The notes: a model not told the origin generated them from the sequence alone. Positions 1 to 12,797 are shown, counted from the stretch's first letter. The stretch is 64,000 nucleotides of DNA from Heterobilharzia americana (GCA_944470555.2 OX104127.1:141006786-141070785), one strand, 5' to 3'. Numbers and translations: made by a program.

Positions 1-1995
1 CCCGCTACAACTATGCTTAGACAATCATTTATTTCTGGTCAGTACGAACTTCAGGCGTGAAGAGAGACACTGCCTGACGTGGCATCCACTAATCTCAACT
101 CAGCCGTGGATACAGACAGGTCACATTGTTATCAAGTATTCCTGGAGAGTGGGTGAAAGATTTCCGCTCTTTGTGGAGCACGCGTTTGGACAGCGACCAC
201 ACGTCGGTTCGAGTATGCAAACATCTTCGCCCAAACGTAAGTAGAAAAATCATAGCAACAAGATCATTGTGAGTGCAGCACGACAGTGAGTGCACTAAGG
301 ATGCTTTCAGTGAGAAACTGACTAGATGCCTATCGGAAGAGAACACCACCCAGCGGGAAGAAGTTTGGCGCCAGTCTGCAGTTAAAAAAGCAATGGAGAC
401 CATAACCGACTCTCAAAGAGTGGTTCAAAAATAGTCAGCAGATATCAGCAACTTCTTATGAATTAATGGATGCATGTGAACGCATCTCTCCAGGCTTCGA
501 GTACAATGAAGAGCGGAAGCAACTCAAATGTAGACTGACAAAAAGTTTACGCAATGACTGCAAACAGTGGTGAGCACCGAAGACTAAAGAGAAGGAAAAG
601 GTAGCGGTGATAGATAGCACTAAGTAGCTAGTCAGGAAACTGGGACGAAACCGTCAGGAATAGTTCAACTGATCTACAGCTACCATCCTGTTACTCGCCA
701 TCTAGTCAGATCCTGAATGGATGTATAAGACTGTCAACAATTACGGAATTCGAGAAGGTAGTAGGTAACCTGAAACGACGAGGAGTAGCAGGACCAAACG
801 GACTAGTACCAGAGGTATCTAAGGGATAGGGGTAGGGAATTATTGGTCAAATTAACTAAATTGTTAGCTCGTGTATGGGAGAATCAGATGTGACCCCCTC
901 TGGCTGCTCTCAATCATTAATGGTCTTATTCTTCAAAAGGGAGAGAAGTCCTCTTGTGACGACCACAGAGGAAACAGTCTGACGAACATATTGACTAAGA
1001 TCTTAGGTTCGACAACAATTGGATGTCTAAGCGCGGCTTGCGAACACCAAACTCGAGAAAACCAGGTAGGCCTTAGACTTAGCCGTGAGTGTATCGACCA
1101 GATATTTAATCGCCAGGTTCTGGAAACCAGGCACACTTAACGACGCCCAACAGTGGCTGCATTTCTCGACCTGAAAGCTGCACTCGACTCCATCAACAGA
1201 GAGATCTTACGGCAGTGTCTCTCACTGAAAGAGGTGCCAAGTATGTCACTTGACTTAAGGGTGTGTACTCAAACACCCGTGGGAGTGTTAGAGCCTATGG
1301 TGAGTTGCGTATGACAAGTGGTGTGTCAAGGGTATCCACCATCTCCACTCTTATTCAACTTTATAACAGACATACCTGTGGAGGTCTTCCGGTAACCGTC
1401 TGACTGCACAGAGACTGGACTTATCACAGTAAACTCCTTAGTAGACCTATAGTGTTCAAACGGAATAGTTCTGTTAGGTGAAAATGCTAACAAGATTCAG
1501 AGTTTTATGGACACCTTGAGTGGCGAATTGAAAACGTTTGAGATGCGTTCGTCGTCATCCAGATGCAAACTGTTGCTCCAGGATCGGTCTTCAGGGGTAC
1601 CCCGTCGAACAGTAGGAAGTGAAATTGTCTAGCGCGTCGACTACTTCAGTTATCTAGGAAGTTGGGTCAGCCCTAGTGGGTCAGGGACCGACAAAACTCC
1701 TGCATGGATACGAAGAACTCGCTTGACTTTCCCCAACTTACTGACATGGTTCAGGATTGATCTCACTGGCGTAGATGTACCCACATATTATACTCATCGC
1801 AATCGTCATACTGAATTCAGTATTTTCTTACTCCTTGTTATCTTAACACAACTTTCTATGAATTTAGCTGCTTTCGTGTCTTTTTCTTTATTTTTCATCT
1901 TAGTGGTTTGTCGTTTGATGTGAGTATATAAGATGTGACAACTTGGACCGTAGCACAATAATACCTGGTTCTATGTTAATATTGATGATGATGTA
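1..1995 (+). mobile_element. Decayed SR2-like RTE retrotransposon (RTE-A), 5' part outside window
   Basis: A broken copy of the same family as the element at 8987-12954. The window opens inside the apurinic-type endonuclease: bases 25-90 encode the LFL.STNFR..ERHCLTW stretch of the family. Reverse-transcriptase remains follow; the 89-residue ORF at 871-1140 carries KGEKSSCDDHRGNSLTN and ECIDQIF, matching KGEKSSCDNHRGISLTN in the better copy. The end of the RT domain lies near 1690. The 3' UTR (about 1790-1995) shares the 'cctggttctatgttaatatt' ending with other copies and stops in a short GATGATGAT tail. Many stops and frameshifts; no product is expected. The assignment to the RTE clade is firm; the name SR2 is inferred from domain order and length of the full copy. 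Confidence 0.85.
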
Positions 1996-3420
1996 CGATG
2001 CATTATACTGCTTCTGCTGATTGCAGTATGTAAACAAATCTACAAAATATGAGGTAAATCTCAATTTTCAAGTTTATATGCTCTAAATTCAACCCAGTAC
2101 ACCCTTACGTACTCAGATGAGTCACATTTATTGTTAAAGTTTATGGTAATACCCGATCGCCATGACTGAAGAATACTGAGCAGGATTTAAACGCAAGAAT
2201 AGTTACTTGAAATTCCAATATCCAAGTCAGTGAACAGCACTTTCAATCGCGCCTTTTACGAAGATCATACAAATAAATATAAATGAACTACTACTGAAGT
2301 GTTAAAACGCAGTTAGTTTGAAAAGCTTAGCCTTTGATGAATACTATCTCAGTGAAAGACTGCACTGAGTACGTATATCACTTAGATATACCCTAAGTAT
2401 GGAATATCTCCACCTCTCATTTAGCTATTAAATTAATGAATATTTTGTAAATGCTTTGAAAATGCCACAAACTTATAAATCTAACGTGTACAATACCTAC
2501 GATCCCAAACATTTTGGTGAGTTACTTAACTCTCAGTAGAAAATAGAAATTCAAGATTTACCTCATTTGATGATAATTAACTTTTCTTGGTGCATATCAA
2601 TCATTTGAGGTTTCAAGTTAAGGGTATAGTGAAACTAATACAAATAATCAAGAAAACTGCATGAAAATTCGACTACTATCAACCACTGTTGAATTTTAAG
2701 GACAGACAGATAAGAGATTGTAGGATTTATATAATTTTATCTTCAGTGAATATCTTATTTTTTACCACTAAGTTCGTACTTATAAGGAGTGAAATGAGGC
2801 TGCATTTACTGATATCCATTTACACTAATACATATAAAAATTCGTCTTAATATTCATAGGTTTAGTAGATAAGCTACAAACTAATTACGCAAAACTAATC
2901 AATTTCAGATAAAATTAACCGAAATGTTTCTTTCGAGTTAAAATTACCACTGCTTACCGTGTTTGTAATTGTTGAAATTTTTCAAAGGAGGAACACGATC
3001 TGTAGAAGAAAGTTAAACAAGCATTAAACATATTCGTAATAGGTCGTGGGACTACATACCACGCATTATATTAGGTTAATTTAGCGTTCAGAATAATCTT
3101 AAGAGCAAGTAAAAAACGTCTTCACCTATAACAGACTTAGCTAATACAACCCAGTCGCTTCTGCCTTTACCATAAAAAAGATAGTTAAATCTTTCCAATT
3201 TGCATTCATGCAGCAATTAGGATTTTCAAACGTTTAGTAGCTGCTTTCAATAATCAAACTTTTATTGCAGCTATGTTCAGCACTGAGTAACCTATCAATC
3301 TAGTACACGTTTTGTACTATGCTGAGTATCTAAGATCCTGTGGTACTTCTCAATCGTCCAAGAAGATTGTAAGGTGAGAATCAAACTCGTGGATCAGGTG
3401 TTAGCAGCTCTTTCTAACCA
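1996..3420. other. AT-rich DNA without recognisable gene
   Basis: Stops are frequent in all frames and I recognise no protein, RNA or repeat family here. It separates two RTE-A copies. Confidence 0.6.
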
Positions 3421-5410
3421 AAAGGATAAGCGAAAGCAGCTGATGTGCAAAATGACCGTTAACATCAGTGATTAGTGAGAGTGAAAGAGATGAAGACGGT
3501 ATTAACACAACGTAACGGCCGGTAATTATTTCGACCTATAAATGATAGTGGCAAGGTGACATTTAGTAAAACCATCACCGAAAAGGATAGGTCCCTGATA
3601 ACCTTTCAAGACAAGCAGCTAGTGTTGGGGGGAACAATTTGAAAAACATTTAAACTAACCTACAGTAACGATTTAATTTCCCAGAATATAATCTGAATCT
3701 GTACGGGACATAGATATAAGTTTTCCAAATCTTCTAGAAGCCGAGAAGGATACTTCAAACCTGAAGCAATGCACAGCAGCATGACCTGACGGTTTGCCAC
3801 CAGAAGTTTATAATGACGTAGACAAAAATTACTGAGCAGGGTAACGGAGGTACAGGCTAGTGTGTATGATAACAAGAGATAGTTCCATCAGACTGGTTTA
3901 GATTGCTGATTACTCCATTTCCTAAAAAATAGAAGTCTTCATATAAAAGAAACACAGGAATCAGTTTGACTAACATCGTTTCCACGATTCTATGCTTTAT
4001 TATTATACAGTGGTTAGTTGTAGCTCGAGAAAAGCGAACCCCAGAAAACTAGCCACTGTCCAAGTTTGGATAAGGGTGCATAAACCAAATCCTCACCCTC
4101 CGACAAATTTCAAAACGTTTACACAATTACCTGCGGTCGATACCTGCCATACTCTGCCCTGTCAACCGAGCAGTGTTGTGGCAGTAACCTGACTGTAAAT
4201 AGAGTACCGGACAACCATGTAACGTTAATCAAAGCTCTCTACTGGAACTGACGCAGTCGTGTAGGAAACTTATGGTGAATCGTCCTCTGAAATGACGACA
4301 ACTAGTGGCGTCTACCTCAGGCGGTCTCTATCCCCGTTGCTTTTCAACTTTGTTATAGACGTGCTAATGAACGCAAGCCTGCGGTAACTGGTTTTCTAAG
4401 GATGAATTACTCCCCAGAGGTCATCTGTTTGACTCGGAGTATACAGCCGAAATGGTTGTGTTAGGGGTAGAAGCCAACAAAATCCAGTTTTCTAAAAATC
4501 CTCAACAGAAATCTATGTTTGGCAAACATTTCGCAGCTTTCACATGTAAGATGATACTTCAGGACTGGTCGGTAACGACTCTTAGTATAAGGATGAGGTG
4601 TGAAGTGGTTGAACATTTTGATCCCTTTGAGATGCATCCGCCCAAAAGGGTTGGTTGTCAGTAAAATCTCAAGAGGGGATATGAAAGGTTGGATAGCAAT
4701 TTGCCGGTCTGCATCATCCCTGACGCCGATGAGATTTCCGACTGCCGAATAAAGGACGAGCATACTGAGCAACATTTCTTGATGTCTTGTTACACGCCCA
4801 CGTTCCACTACCGTTTACAACAAAAGATGTGAAGAGGCAACGGGTTTTGACGAAAGGTGTCTTCGAAGCATTGCTCGTGCCTATTGGGATCACCCCATAC
4901 GAAATGTTGAGGTTAGATATAGAGTAAGTACTAGATACGAAATGCAGATTATTTGGTGAGCTTTGGATTCTCTATCGGCTAAGGTGCATGCCGAACCAGA
5001 ACTTGCCTCGACCTTAAATGTTAACCGAAGTATGATTAGGTAGGAAGAAGTGTAAGAAGGTGGGACCGAAGCGTGGCACCAGTCGATGTTCTTGACTTTT
5101 GGTGTGAGACATGCATGGAGTCGTAGGGTGCCTAACTAGGGTAATCAAAGCGACAATAATTAATGATTGACGAGTCTTGGTGACATGGCTCAAAATCGGT
5201 CAAAAGCGTGCAGATGCATACAATTTTTGTCATTTCTTGAAGCCTTGAATATTTTCCTCAACCTTCATCTATTCATTCTCTTAAGTTTCATATACCTTTT
5301 TCTACCTTAATGTTACTCTTTTTTCCGTCCCCTGATTCTTTGAATACAGCTGTGATATGTGGCAACTTCAACTAACGCACTTCTATGCTCAACGCCGACC
5401 CATCCGTCGG
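3420..5410 (+). mobile_element. Old, diverged RTE-A (SR2-like) copy
   Basis: Reading across frames, bases 3460-3500 resemble the SEVIAEKDG region, and 3765-3830 resemble AAGPDGLPAEVY from the start of the RT domain. The following 160 bases resemble the LTEVLASIWE...SDWSKSLIIPVF...GISLTNIVSKIL block. The C-terminal part (4840-5215) keeps the FDERCLRSIA, HxVxNVEVR and DMAQNR...RCIQ signatures. Near 5350-5400 the 3' UTR resembles those at 14400 and 49530, so this copy belongs to the same sub-branch. It is full of indels and stops and is older than the copy at 8987-12954. Boundaries are approximate. Confidence 0.7.
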
Positions 5411-8400
5411 AAGAACGAAACCTAGACCGATGGACCACGGATAAAGCTGATGAAAGACAACATACAGCTCTGCAAATAGCTGAAGTAGGATGCATTCCAA
5501 ACGGAAATCTGGCTTTTTTAATTAACCAACAGCTACTGAACAGTACCTACTTTGCATAATGTGTCATTTCATAATTATAACTTTCGAAGCTAACATCGCG
5601 ATACAAAAGTTAAGGTCGAAATGACAATAAAAGGGGGACTGGAAAACACTATTCAATGAATAAGGCTTTTTCTAACTAGTACCAGAAACGTAAAACATAG
5701 ATCCGATATGTGTACTTCTTCCAACTCAGTAAGAGCTAAGTAGCTAGGGTTAACAGAAACGATGCCATTATTTATTTTAAGAAGCAGTGAATGCATGAAA
5801 CAGGACTTCCAAACTCCTAGGGCTTACCACCGCTATACACTGAGTCTGTTTCAACACATGTATCGCACTCTTCTAATCCATGACCTGTTGTGCCGATGGC
5901 ATGTTCCTGTTCACTAGGAATTTCGTTTTTTGATGCACCATGTACATTGTCAGGATTTTTGTTGAAACTGAAATGATAAAAATATTTATATTAGAAGGTG
6001 CAATGAAGTGATATACTAGTAAAGACTTCAAATAAAACTTTTCCTACTCAAAACTTGAAAGTTAGTGCCTTTATTACAAAATCACGGTTATCATAAACAA
6101 AGACAAGACATAAAAACACTTCAAAAGTAGGGATGGATAATACTTCACCCCCAATTCATGATCAGCTACTATCTGGGTATCTAGAACTGTAGCAAAAAGC
6201 AATGGACCATATAGATATGAAGGGACAAGAATAATTATGGAATTAAAGTTGTACAGTGATTCGTAGGATATTCCCATGCCTAAGTGTAAAAACTGTGAGA
6301 CGAGAAAAACCAGACTGATCAGTGATCAGAGTTTCACAGCAAGACAAGACTTTTATAGGCTATTCCTACTTATACATCGAAAACAATGACGGAGTGATCG
6401 AAGCAATATTTTTAATTAGCTACGACCAACCTTATTCACCTGTTCATTTCAGTAGTTTGTCTCATTTTTTTTGTCTTCTTAGTTTGTTAATGTAATTACT
6501 ATCAATAGGTATCCACTTGAAAGAGCCATTCACTTTCTTGTAAACTATTGTATGGTAAGTCATCTAAAATCTTGTATACTTTTTGTTGTCCTTAAATAAC
6601 AGACCCACGTACTATTTAGCATATTCACTTCTCGAAACGATAAGTTCATAAGTAAATTTGATTTAGGAACCAGTTAATTAACCCATCACCACCATGAACT
6701 TGGTATTCTAATATTAACTGTTAAAACTTATAATATTGGTGTAAAGCCGTTGGTTAGTAGGTAATAAATATTTGTCCGCCCAATGATGATAATAATCACT
6801 TTTTAATGGTAATGATCACTTTATTCCAAACAACTTGATACAATTTGGAATTCCCAATCTTTGTTCTAGACAACCAAGAGCCGAGGGATACAAACCGGAA
6901 TATTGAAACTACCCATATCCCAATGAATAGACCAATAAAACCAATGTCACTGGTTTGGTGGTGACTGGCAGTGGGACACACATGTATACCAGTGAGTGGT
7001 GCTGTTCGCATTGAGACTCGGGCCTATAACCCACCACTTTAAATTCCAAAATGTTTTTCACTAACCACTGAGTAATGAGTGCTTTATTTTGTCCAACAGT
7101 TATCATTTATTTTTTCTTTTACCTTGTAATTTCCCCGTGCTTATTTTACTGAACGAAACTGAATGGTCACTGCTGGAGTAGACACAACTTGTACCGACCC
7201 CTGGTATTGCTTTAAGTTTACTTTTGAAGAGATATCTGTAGGATGACCCTATATACCGAGAGAGAAAGAGAGTCATAAAAACAACTGGAAGTTACAAATA
7301 TACATAAATCCCTGTAACATCCCCAAACGCAACAAAATAACTCAGATTAACCTCAATATTATATGATGCAAAGTATGTTTTCTTATCATACGAAGCTGAA
7401 TAAGACTTGCATAAACATTGTCCATTCGAACCAGCCTCTAAACGATATTGTCTGTTTATACTACCCCGTACTTCACAAACTCAACAATAAAAGATGCAGT
7501 CTTTATGCCTACTAACAAACATTGGTATTTAATTTCACATTCGCAGCATAAAAAAATTAAATATTAATGCAACTCAACCCAGTACATGTCCAGATACTCA
7601 GGTGACATTATGAGATGGATCGATAATATGTGGTTGCCAAAAGTCACGAAGGCTGAATAGATTTTAAAATCGAGTGATCAAGCCAATCAGCCAAATCACA
7701 TTCTCTGAGAACCAACTTTTTCAGTTTTAAAACAACCAGCGTTTAGCACTGTTCTAGTACATCTATGCAAAATTGCGGCGGCACTTCTCTTCGATAAGCA
7801 CATTAACTAGCTACAGGTACGCAATCAGATATGCACAGAAACCGTGTAGAATATGGCATGGAAGTTCCTGTCTACAGTAAAAAAAAGTGTAACTAACCAG
7901 CCACAAAGTGTTCGTATGTCAAACTACAAACCACAACAACTGTATGAAATCTGATCAGATTACATGACTACCCAAACCTGGATGGGCAAATTCGTGCTGA
8001 GATCCATAACCCCCTGGCTAACTAGGATGTTCGCATGAACGAGACAGAGTTCCAATATACACCTGAACACAAGATGTTGTGAGACAACACAATTTGGTAC
8101 GCTATGCGGTATTCCTAGAGTTGGATGTACTAGCTGGGCTACAGATCTCATAGATCAAATTCGATGTGCTGAAGATCTTAAACAGTGGATGATAATGTTT
8201 TAGGCAATTGTCTGAAAAAAGGACCCACAGCAGTAAATACACCCGTCTGGAAATCTCCTTCATACGGACTTATTGGAACAAACGTTTGTTTTGAAAGTGT
8301 ATTACTTCAAAGGTATGATTAAGGTGACGAATTCATGACAAGCTTGAATATGTGTACATTCATACGTAAAACTTCTGAAAACTATGCATAGCTGCCAGAA

Positions 8401-8646
8401 CTTAGGTAAAAGCAAATCAATTAACCCATCACCAAGTCAAGAATGCTGTACAAGATACCACTTCTTACACCTGAAGGTGTCATGGTAACATGGAAATGTA
8501 GTGTACGCTGGAGGATATGGTGGCAGAGCAAAAAATGCACGAAACCATGGACTTTTGACTCCAAGAAGTTGGAAAACTTTCAAGCCAGTACGCGATGGTA
8601 ACCAATGTTACTGGTGAACCCCTTGTTTGTTGTCTCCTCCAAATAA
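5411..8646. other. Non-coding AT-rich stretch, no gene seen
   Basis: Only short ORFs of 60-71 codons occur, with no family resemblance. A GA-rich run sits near 7257-7273. The phrase 'aattaacccatcacca' appears at about 6675 and again at about 8420, hinting at an unclassified dispersed repeat. Bases 8230-8646 may hold unreadable upstream remains of the Gypsy fragment that begins at 8647. Confidence 0.5.
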
Positions 8647-8984
8647 TTGACCGCCGTTCTGGGATACACTTTCTGGTCGATAATAGGGCAAATACAAGCA
8701 ACTCAAGACTTTCCGGTTCCGATATCCATTAAAGCGTTACGCACATGCATTGCGATGGTGAGTTACTATCCGAAATGGACACATATATTAGCTACATTAA
8801 CCAACCTGCTTAAAAGTAAACACAATCAAGAAGTAAATCTTCTCAGCATTGTAGTCAATGCTTCTAACAATGCTATTGGAGCTGTTGCAGTAGCTTTCGG
8901 ATAGCACTTGAACTTTACTTACTTTCTTCTCCCGAAAGCTATCCGCATATGAAACGCAGCCAAGTACCTTTAGTTGTGAACTGT

Positions 8985-8986
<2 letters not shown>
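8647..8986 (+). mobile_element. Ty3/Gypsy pol fragment, left half (RT end and start of RNase H)
   Basis: The 85-residue ORF at 8647-8904 carries PVPISIKALRTCIAMVSYY and LLSIVVNASNNAIGAVAVA, the connection and early RNase H region of Ty3/Gypsy polymerases (usual forms KALRxFIGMxNYY and SIVVDASxxAIGAVL). A degenerate FFSKAL-like stretch follows to 8970. The fragment stops dead at 8986, where the RTE-A element begins, and resumes in the same frame after 12966. No LTR was found for it. It cannot encode a working polymerase. Confidence 0.75.
8975..8986. repeat. Target-site duplication, 3' side of RTE-A element
   Basis: TGTGAACTGTTT, identical to 12955-12966. The pair brackets the RTE-A element and is Gypsy RNase H coding sequence. 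Confidence 0.9.
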
Positions 8987-9016
<30 letters not shown>

Positions 9017-9197
9017 TATCAACATAGGACCAGGCATTACTGCGTAACGGTCCGAGTTGCCACACCTCATATCAGCACATCAAGTAAAAAGGTAGTGAGG
9101 TGAAGGATGAAGATAAGTGAATGCAGTCAAAAGAAATATAAAGTACGAGAAGAAAGGAAAGAGGAGTGACAAAATAGTGAGATTCGGTATAGCGTTG

Positions 9198-9764
9198 TTA
9201 AGATGAGGATAATGTGTGTATACATCTGCGCCACTGACTTCGGTTCTGAGCCATATCACCTAGGGTCTCCAACCACTGGTTCCTCTTGTCCCGTGGACCC
9301 CAACCACCTAGTCTGCATCGTCCTACATGGCTTAAACCAACAGTCAGAGACTTCATACATTGGTGCCATGTTTTAGTCTGGCCACCTCGGGCCTTTTTCC
9401 AGCCTGAACCCACCTCAGCCAACATTGTGTGACGAGGCAATCGGTGACTAGGCATACGTAGTACGTGTCCCAACCATCTCAGTCGATGAAGGTTCACAAC
9501 CTCGTCGACTGACTTACCTCTTCTCCCTAAAACTCTACACCTAACTTCTGCATTACTCACATGGTGACACCACGGAATACGTCCTATACTACGAAGGCAA
9601 CGGTGGTCAAATACCTGTAACCTTCTCATGTCTTCCACTTTCAATGGCCATGTTTCACAGCCATACAGTAGAACAGAGCGGACTGCTGTGCAGTACACGC
9701 GACCCTTAATAGACAAACGAATATCACGGCGGCGCCATAGGTGGCGCAAATTGGCAAAAGCCAA
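9198..9764 (-). pseudogene. RTE-A C-terminal domain, shifted out of frame from the RT ORF
   Basis: This 188-codon frame continues the polyprotein after the reverse transcriptase. It reads CTAVRSVLLYGCETWPLK, then FDHRCLRSIGRI, HHVSNAEVRCRVLG and LHRLRWLGHVLRM, and ends DMAQNRSQWRRC. This block after RT is shared by fluke RTE polyproteins; its biochemical role is not known to me. The same frame is open upstream to about 9820 (GGLVADEISARIQKARLAF), overlapping the end of the RT frame. The break near 9804-9818, where the RT frame reads NPVG then stop, looks like a one-base loss, since other copies keep one frame through the equivalent PSG stretch. In the ancestral element this was the end of one long ORF. 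Confidence 0.85.
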
Positions 9765-9802
9765 TCGAGCCTTTTGTATCCGTGCAGAAATCTCATCGGC
9801 AA

Positions 9803-12142
9803 CTAACCCACCGGGTTGATCCTACTTCCCAGGTAAGTGAAGTGGTCAACACACTCAACCACTTCACTCTCTATTGTTAACCGCGGTACCGCTGAAGACC
9901 AGTCCTGGAGCAAAAATTTGCATTTGGGTGGTGAAAATCGCATCCCAAACATTCTCAAATTCCCACTCAAAGTGTTCAGAAGACTCTGCATCTTGTCAGC
10001 GTCTTCACCTAACAGGACTATGTCATCTGCATATTCTAGATCTAAGGAAAATTCACCTGTGATCCGGTCAACGTCTTTGTAATTAGGTGACGAGAGGGAA
10101 ACCTCCATAAGAATATCTATGATAAAATTAAATAAGAATGGGGATAGTGGGCATCCTTGACGGACACCACTTGATGAGTATAGCTCCCTGGACAACTCAC
10201 CATAGGCTCTAACATGCCCACAAGTGTTCGAGTAGAGAGCTTTCAATAAGGTGATGTACTTACTAGGCACGCCTTTCAGTGACAGACACTGCCATAAGAC
10301 TTCTCGATCAACGGAGTCAAATGCCGCCTTCAGGTCGAGAAATACAGCTATTGTCGGGCGTCTGTAAGCATGCCTATGTTCCAGGACCTGGCGCAGTGTG
10401 AATATTTGGTCGATACATCCACGGCCAGGTCTAAAGCCTGCCTGGTTTTCTCGGGCTTGCTGTTCCCGAGCTCCACTCAGGCGTCGGAGAATTATAGAAC
10501 TTAGGATCTTAGACACTATGTTTGTCAGGCTGATTCCTCTGTGGTTATCACAAGAGGACTTCTCGCCTTTCTTGAAGACTGGGATGATCAGTGACTTAGA
10601 CCAGTCGGAGGGGATCGTATTTGATTCCCATATACTGGCTAACACTTCCGTTAGCCTGACTAAGAGAACTCTACCACCATTCTTGTATACCTCAGCAGGT
10701 AGTCCGTCTGGTCCTGCTGCCCTTCCCCGTTTCAGGCTACCTACCGCTTTCTCAACTTCTTCTAGTGTTGGGGGACCTGTCTCTATGTCCCATTCAGGGT
10801 CCGACTGGATAGCGGGCAGCGCAATGGTGGCTGGAGGCCAGTTAAACTGTTCCTCAAAGTGTTCTGCCCATCGTCCCAGTCGCCTTCCCTGCGAGTGAAT
10901 CGCCGATCCGTCCTTCTCCGCTATAACCTCACTAACTGTTGTTGACCATTTCCCCCCAGTCTCCTTAATAAGTCTAAATAACTGTCTACTGTTACCGATC
11001 GCCGCTGCCTTTTCCATCTCTTTAGCCTTTGCTGCCCACCACTGTTCACGATCGTTGCGCAGACTTTTCGTCAGTTTATTTTTAAGTTGCGCTCGCTCTT
11101 CATTGTACTCAGAGCCTGCAGGGATGCATTCACGTGCATCCATTAGTTTGGAAGAAGCTGCTGATATCCACTGGCTCTTTTTAGCCATTATCTTGGAGTC
11201 GGCTACAGTCTCCAGTGCTGCTTTTACAGTAGACTGAAGATGGCACCAAGCTTCTTCTGGATGAGTGACAGTCTTTTGTTCCGATAACTGCCTAGCCAAC
11301 TTCTCACTGAACACGGCTTTGGTGTTTTCGTTGTCCAGCAGAACTCGTAGTGGTTTTGTTGCCAAATTTTTTCTACGTCCATTGAGACGCAGGCATATAC
11401 GTGCTCGGACCAACGCATGATCGCTGTCCAAACACGTACTCCAGAAGGAGCGGCAGTCTTCCACCGATCCTCTCCAGCGATGACTAATAGCAATGTGGTC
11501 TATCTGTGTCCATCGCTGAGTCGAGCTCGGTGGACGCCAGGTCAGACAGTGCCTTTCTTTATGTCTGAAATTTGTGCTGGCTAAAAATAGGCGGTTATCT
11601 GAGCATAGTTGTAATAGGCGATCACCGTTATCTGTACGTTCAGCTGGGATTCCGAAAGTGCCACCTAAGTGCCTTTCTGCCTCACTCAGTCTACCCACCT
11701 GTGCGTTGAGGTCACCTGCAACAACCACTACGTCCGAACGTTTGGCTTTCGAGAGGAGGTTAGACAGTTTATGGTAGAACTCGTCCTTCACTTCATCCGA
11801 ACTACAGTCAGTGGGTGCGTAAGCAGAGATTACAAAGAGACAACGGCGAGTCTCACTATTCCTTTTAGTTCTCACTGTGCCGTTCAGCCTCATAGCGCAG
11901 AGGCGACTATCAACTGGGATCCAGTCTAGTAGTGAGTTTTCTGCCCTGGTGCTTAATGCTATACCTACACCTGCAAGACCACGAGAGCTAGCTATCGAAT
12001 CTCCAGAAACTCGAAGGGTGAATTTTGCAGATTCACCAGATTGGTCAGGAGAGGTCAGGTGAATAACCACACTTGGGTCCTGTATGCGTGTCTCACAAAC
12101 ACAGCACACATCCATGCCCCGAGTTGCTAGAGTCTTTGCCAA
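9803..12142 (-). CDS. RTE-A endonuclease / reverse transcriptase polyprotein
   Basis: The 779 codons counted here are only part of the open frame. It encodes target-primed reverse transcription machinery: an APE-type endonuclease that nicks DNA and a reverse transcriptase that copies the element RNA at the nick. Visible residues: E17 in CETR, AGDLNAQ at 142-148, and SDH at 240-242 (endonuclease catalytic residues); GLPAEVY near 484; KGEKSSCDNHRG near 525; LDLKAAFD at 602-609 (first catalytic Asp); GVRQGCPLSPFLFN near 659; YADD at 704-707 (catalytic Asp pair). The frame is open upstream to a TAA at 12626-12628. It includes the first endonuclease motif (GAFNVRTLR, near 12195), so 12142 (a TTG codon) is not the true start. 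No in-frame ATG lies between that stop and the motif. The frame ends in a premature stop after residue 779. Confidence 0.92.
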   Translation of the reverse strand: MAKTLATRGMDVCCVCETRIQDPSVVIHLTSPDQSGESAKFTLRVSGDSIASSRGLAGVGIALSTRAENSLLDWIPVDSRLCAMRLNGTVRTKRNSETRRCLFVISAYAPTDCSSDEVKDEFYHKLSNLLSKAKRSDVVVVAGDLNAQVGRLSEAERHLGGTFGIPAERTDNGDRLLQLCSDNRLFLASTNFRHKERHCLTWRPPSSTQRWTQIDHIAISHRWRGSVEDCRSFWSTCLDSDHALVRARICLRLNGRRKNLATKPLRVLLDNENTKAVFSEKLARQLSEQKTVTHPEEAWCHLQSTVKAALETVADSKIMAKKSQWISAASSKLMDARECIPAGSEYNEERAQLKNKLTKSLRNDREQWWAAKAKEMEKAAAIGNSRQLFRLIKETGGKWSTTVSEVIAEKDGSAIHSQGRRLGRWAEHFEEQFNWPPATIALPAIQSDPEWDIETGPPTLEEVEKAVGSLKRGRAAGPDGLPAEVYKNGGRVLLVRLTEVLASIWESNTIPSDWSKSLIIPVFKKGEKSSCDNHRGISLTNIVSKILSSIILRRLSGAREQQARENQAGFRPGRGCIDQIFTLRQVLEHRHAYRRPTIAVFLDLKAAFDSVDREVLWQCLSLKGVPSKYITLLKALYSNTCGHVRAYGELSRELYSSSGVRQGCPLSPFLFNFIIDILMEVSLSSPNYKDVDRITGEFSLDLEYADDIVLLGEDADKMQSLLNTLSGNLRMFGMRFSPPKCKFLLQDWSSAVPRLTIESEVVECVDHFTYLGSRINPVG

Positions 12143-12771
12143 CGAAGCCTGTTGGCCAATTTGACGGAGGGTGCGGACATTGAAGGCTCCAATATGTAAT
12201 TTGGAGCGTGGTTTAAGGAGACCAGGGACGCTGTTCTGTGGACTCAGATCGTTGTCGAAGGCTGCAGAGGTAGGAGAAATTGAAGATGATGCAGCATCAT
12301 TAATTAAGAGACGTGAAGGAAGATTAGAAGGTAATGATGGAGGAGGAGGATAGCAGTCAGAAGAAACTTGGGTGCTGACAGAGTTGTGAGGGCGGTTGAC
12401 ACTTCCCGGCTGCCCACACCGTGGAAGGCTATTTCTTCTTAAGGTACCTGAAAGAGATTTGTGTGACCGCAGAGCCCATCGGACATCTGCTTGAGGCCTG
12501 TCACACCCAGCCTTTTGAGTATGATTATTTTGAATTTTTGTATTTTTGGGGCCGGATGAGCGAAAGGAAACGACAAGTGAACCAACACCGCCGGCCCGGC
12601 AGACCGTGGGGCGTGGTGGAGTGTGTTATTTTTGGGGCCGACCTTTTCTAACCCCCCCTTCCACTGAGAAGGCAGCATCAGCTTGGCACTGCTGGTCATC
12701 CAAGGGAAACACCTTACTGCTGTCACACCCCATCCAGCTAGCAGCAGTACGACTTCGCCCTCAGACCCCCA

Positions 12772-12797
12772 TCATAGTGTAGCAATTTACACTATGA
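12772..12797. other. 10-bp perfect hairpin in the RTE-A 5' UTR
   Basis: TCATAGTGTA and TACACTATGA pair perfectly around a six-base loop. It lies about 145 bases upstream (on the minus strand) of the stop that opens the long frame. It could influence RNA stability or translation of the retrotransposon; function unknown. Confidence 0.6.

Noticed and set aside
95..403. 102-codon minus ORF
   Set aside because: Antisense shadow of the RTE-A endonuclease remnant; no family resemblance.
9837..12353. Several + strand ORFs of 60-166 codons
   Set aside because: They lie opposite the long RTE-A polyprotein and reflect its codon pattern; no domain.
12439..12726. 95-codon minus ORF with its own ATG
   Set aside because: Overlaps the RTE-A long frame in another phase; kept only as a possible frameshifted start, not as a gene.
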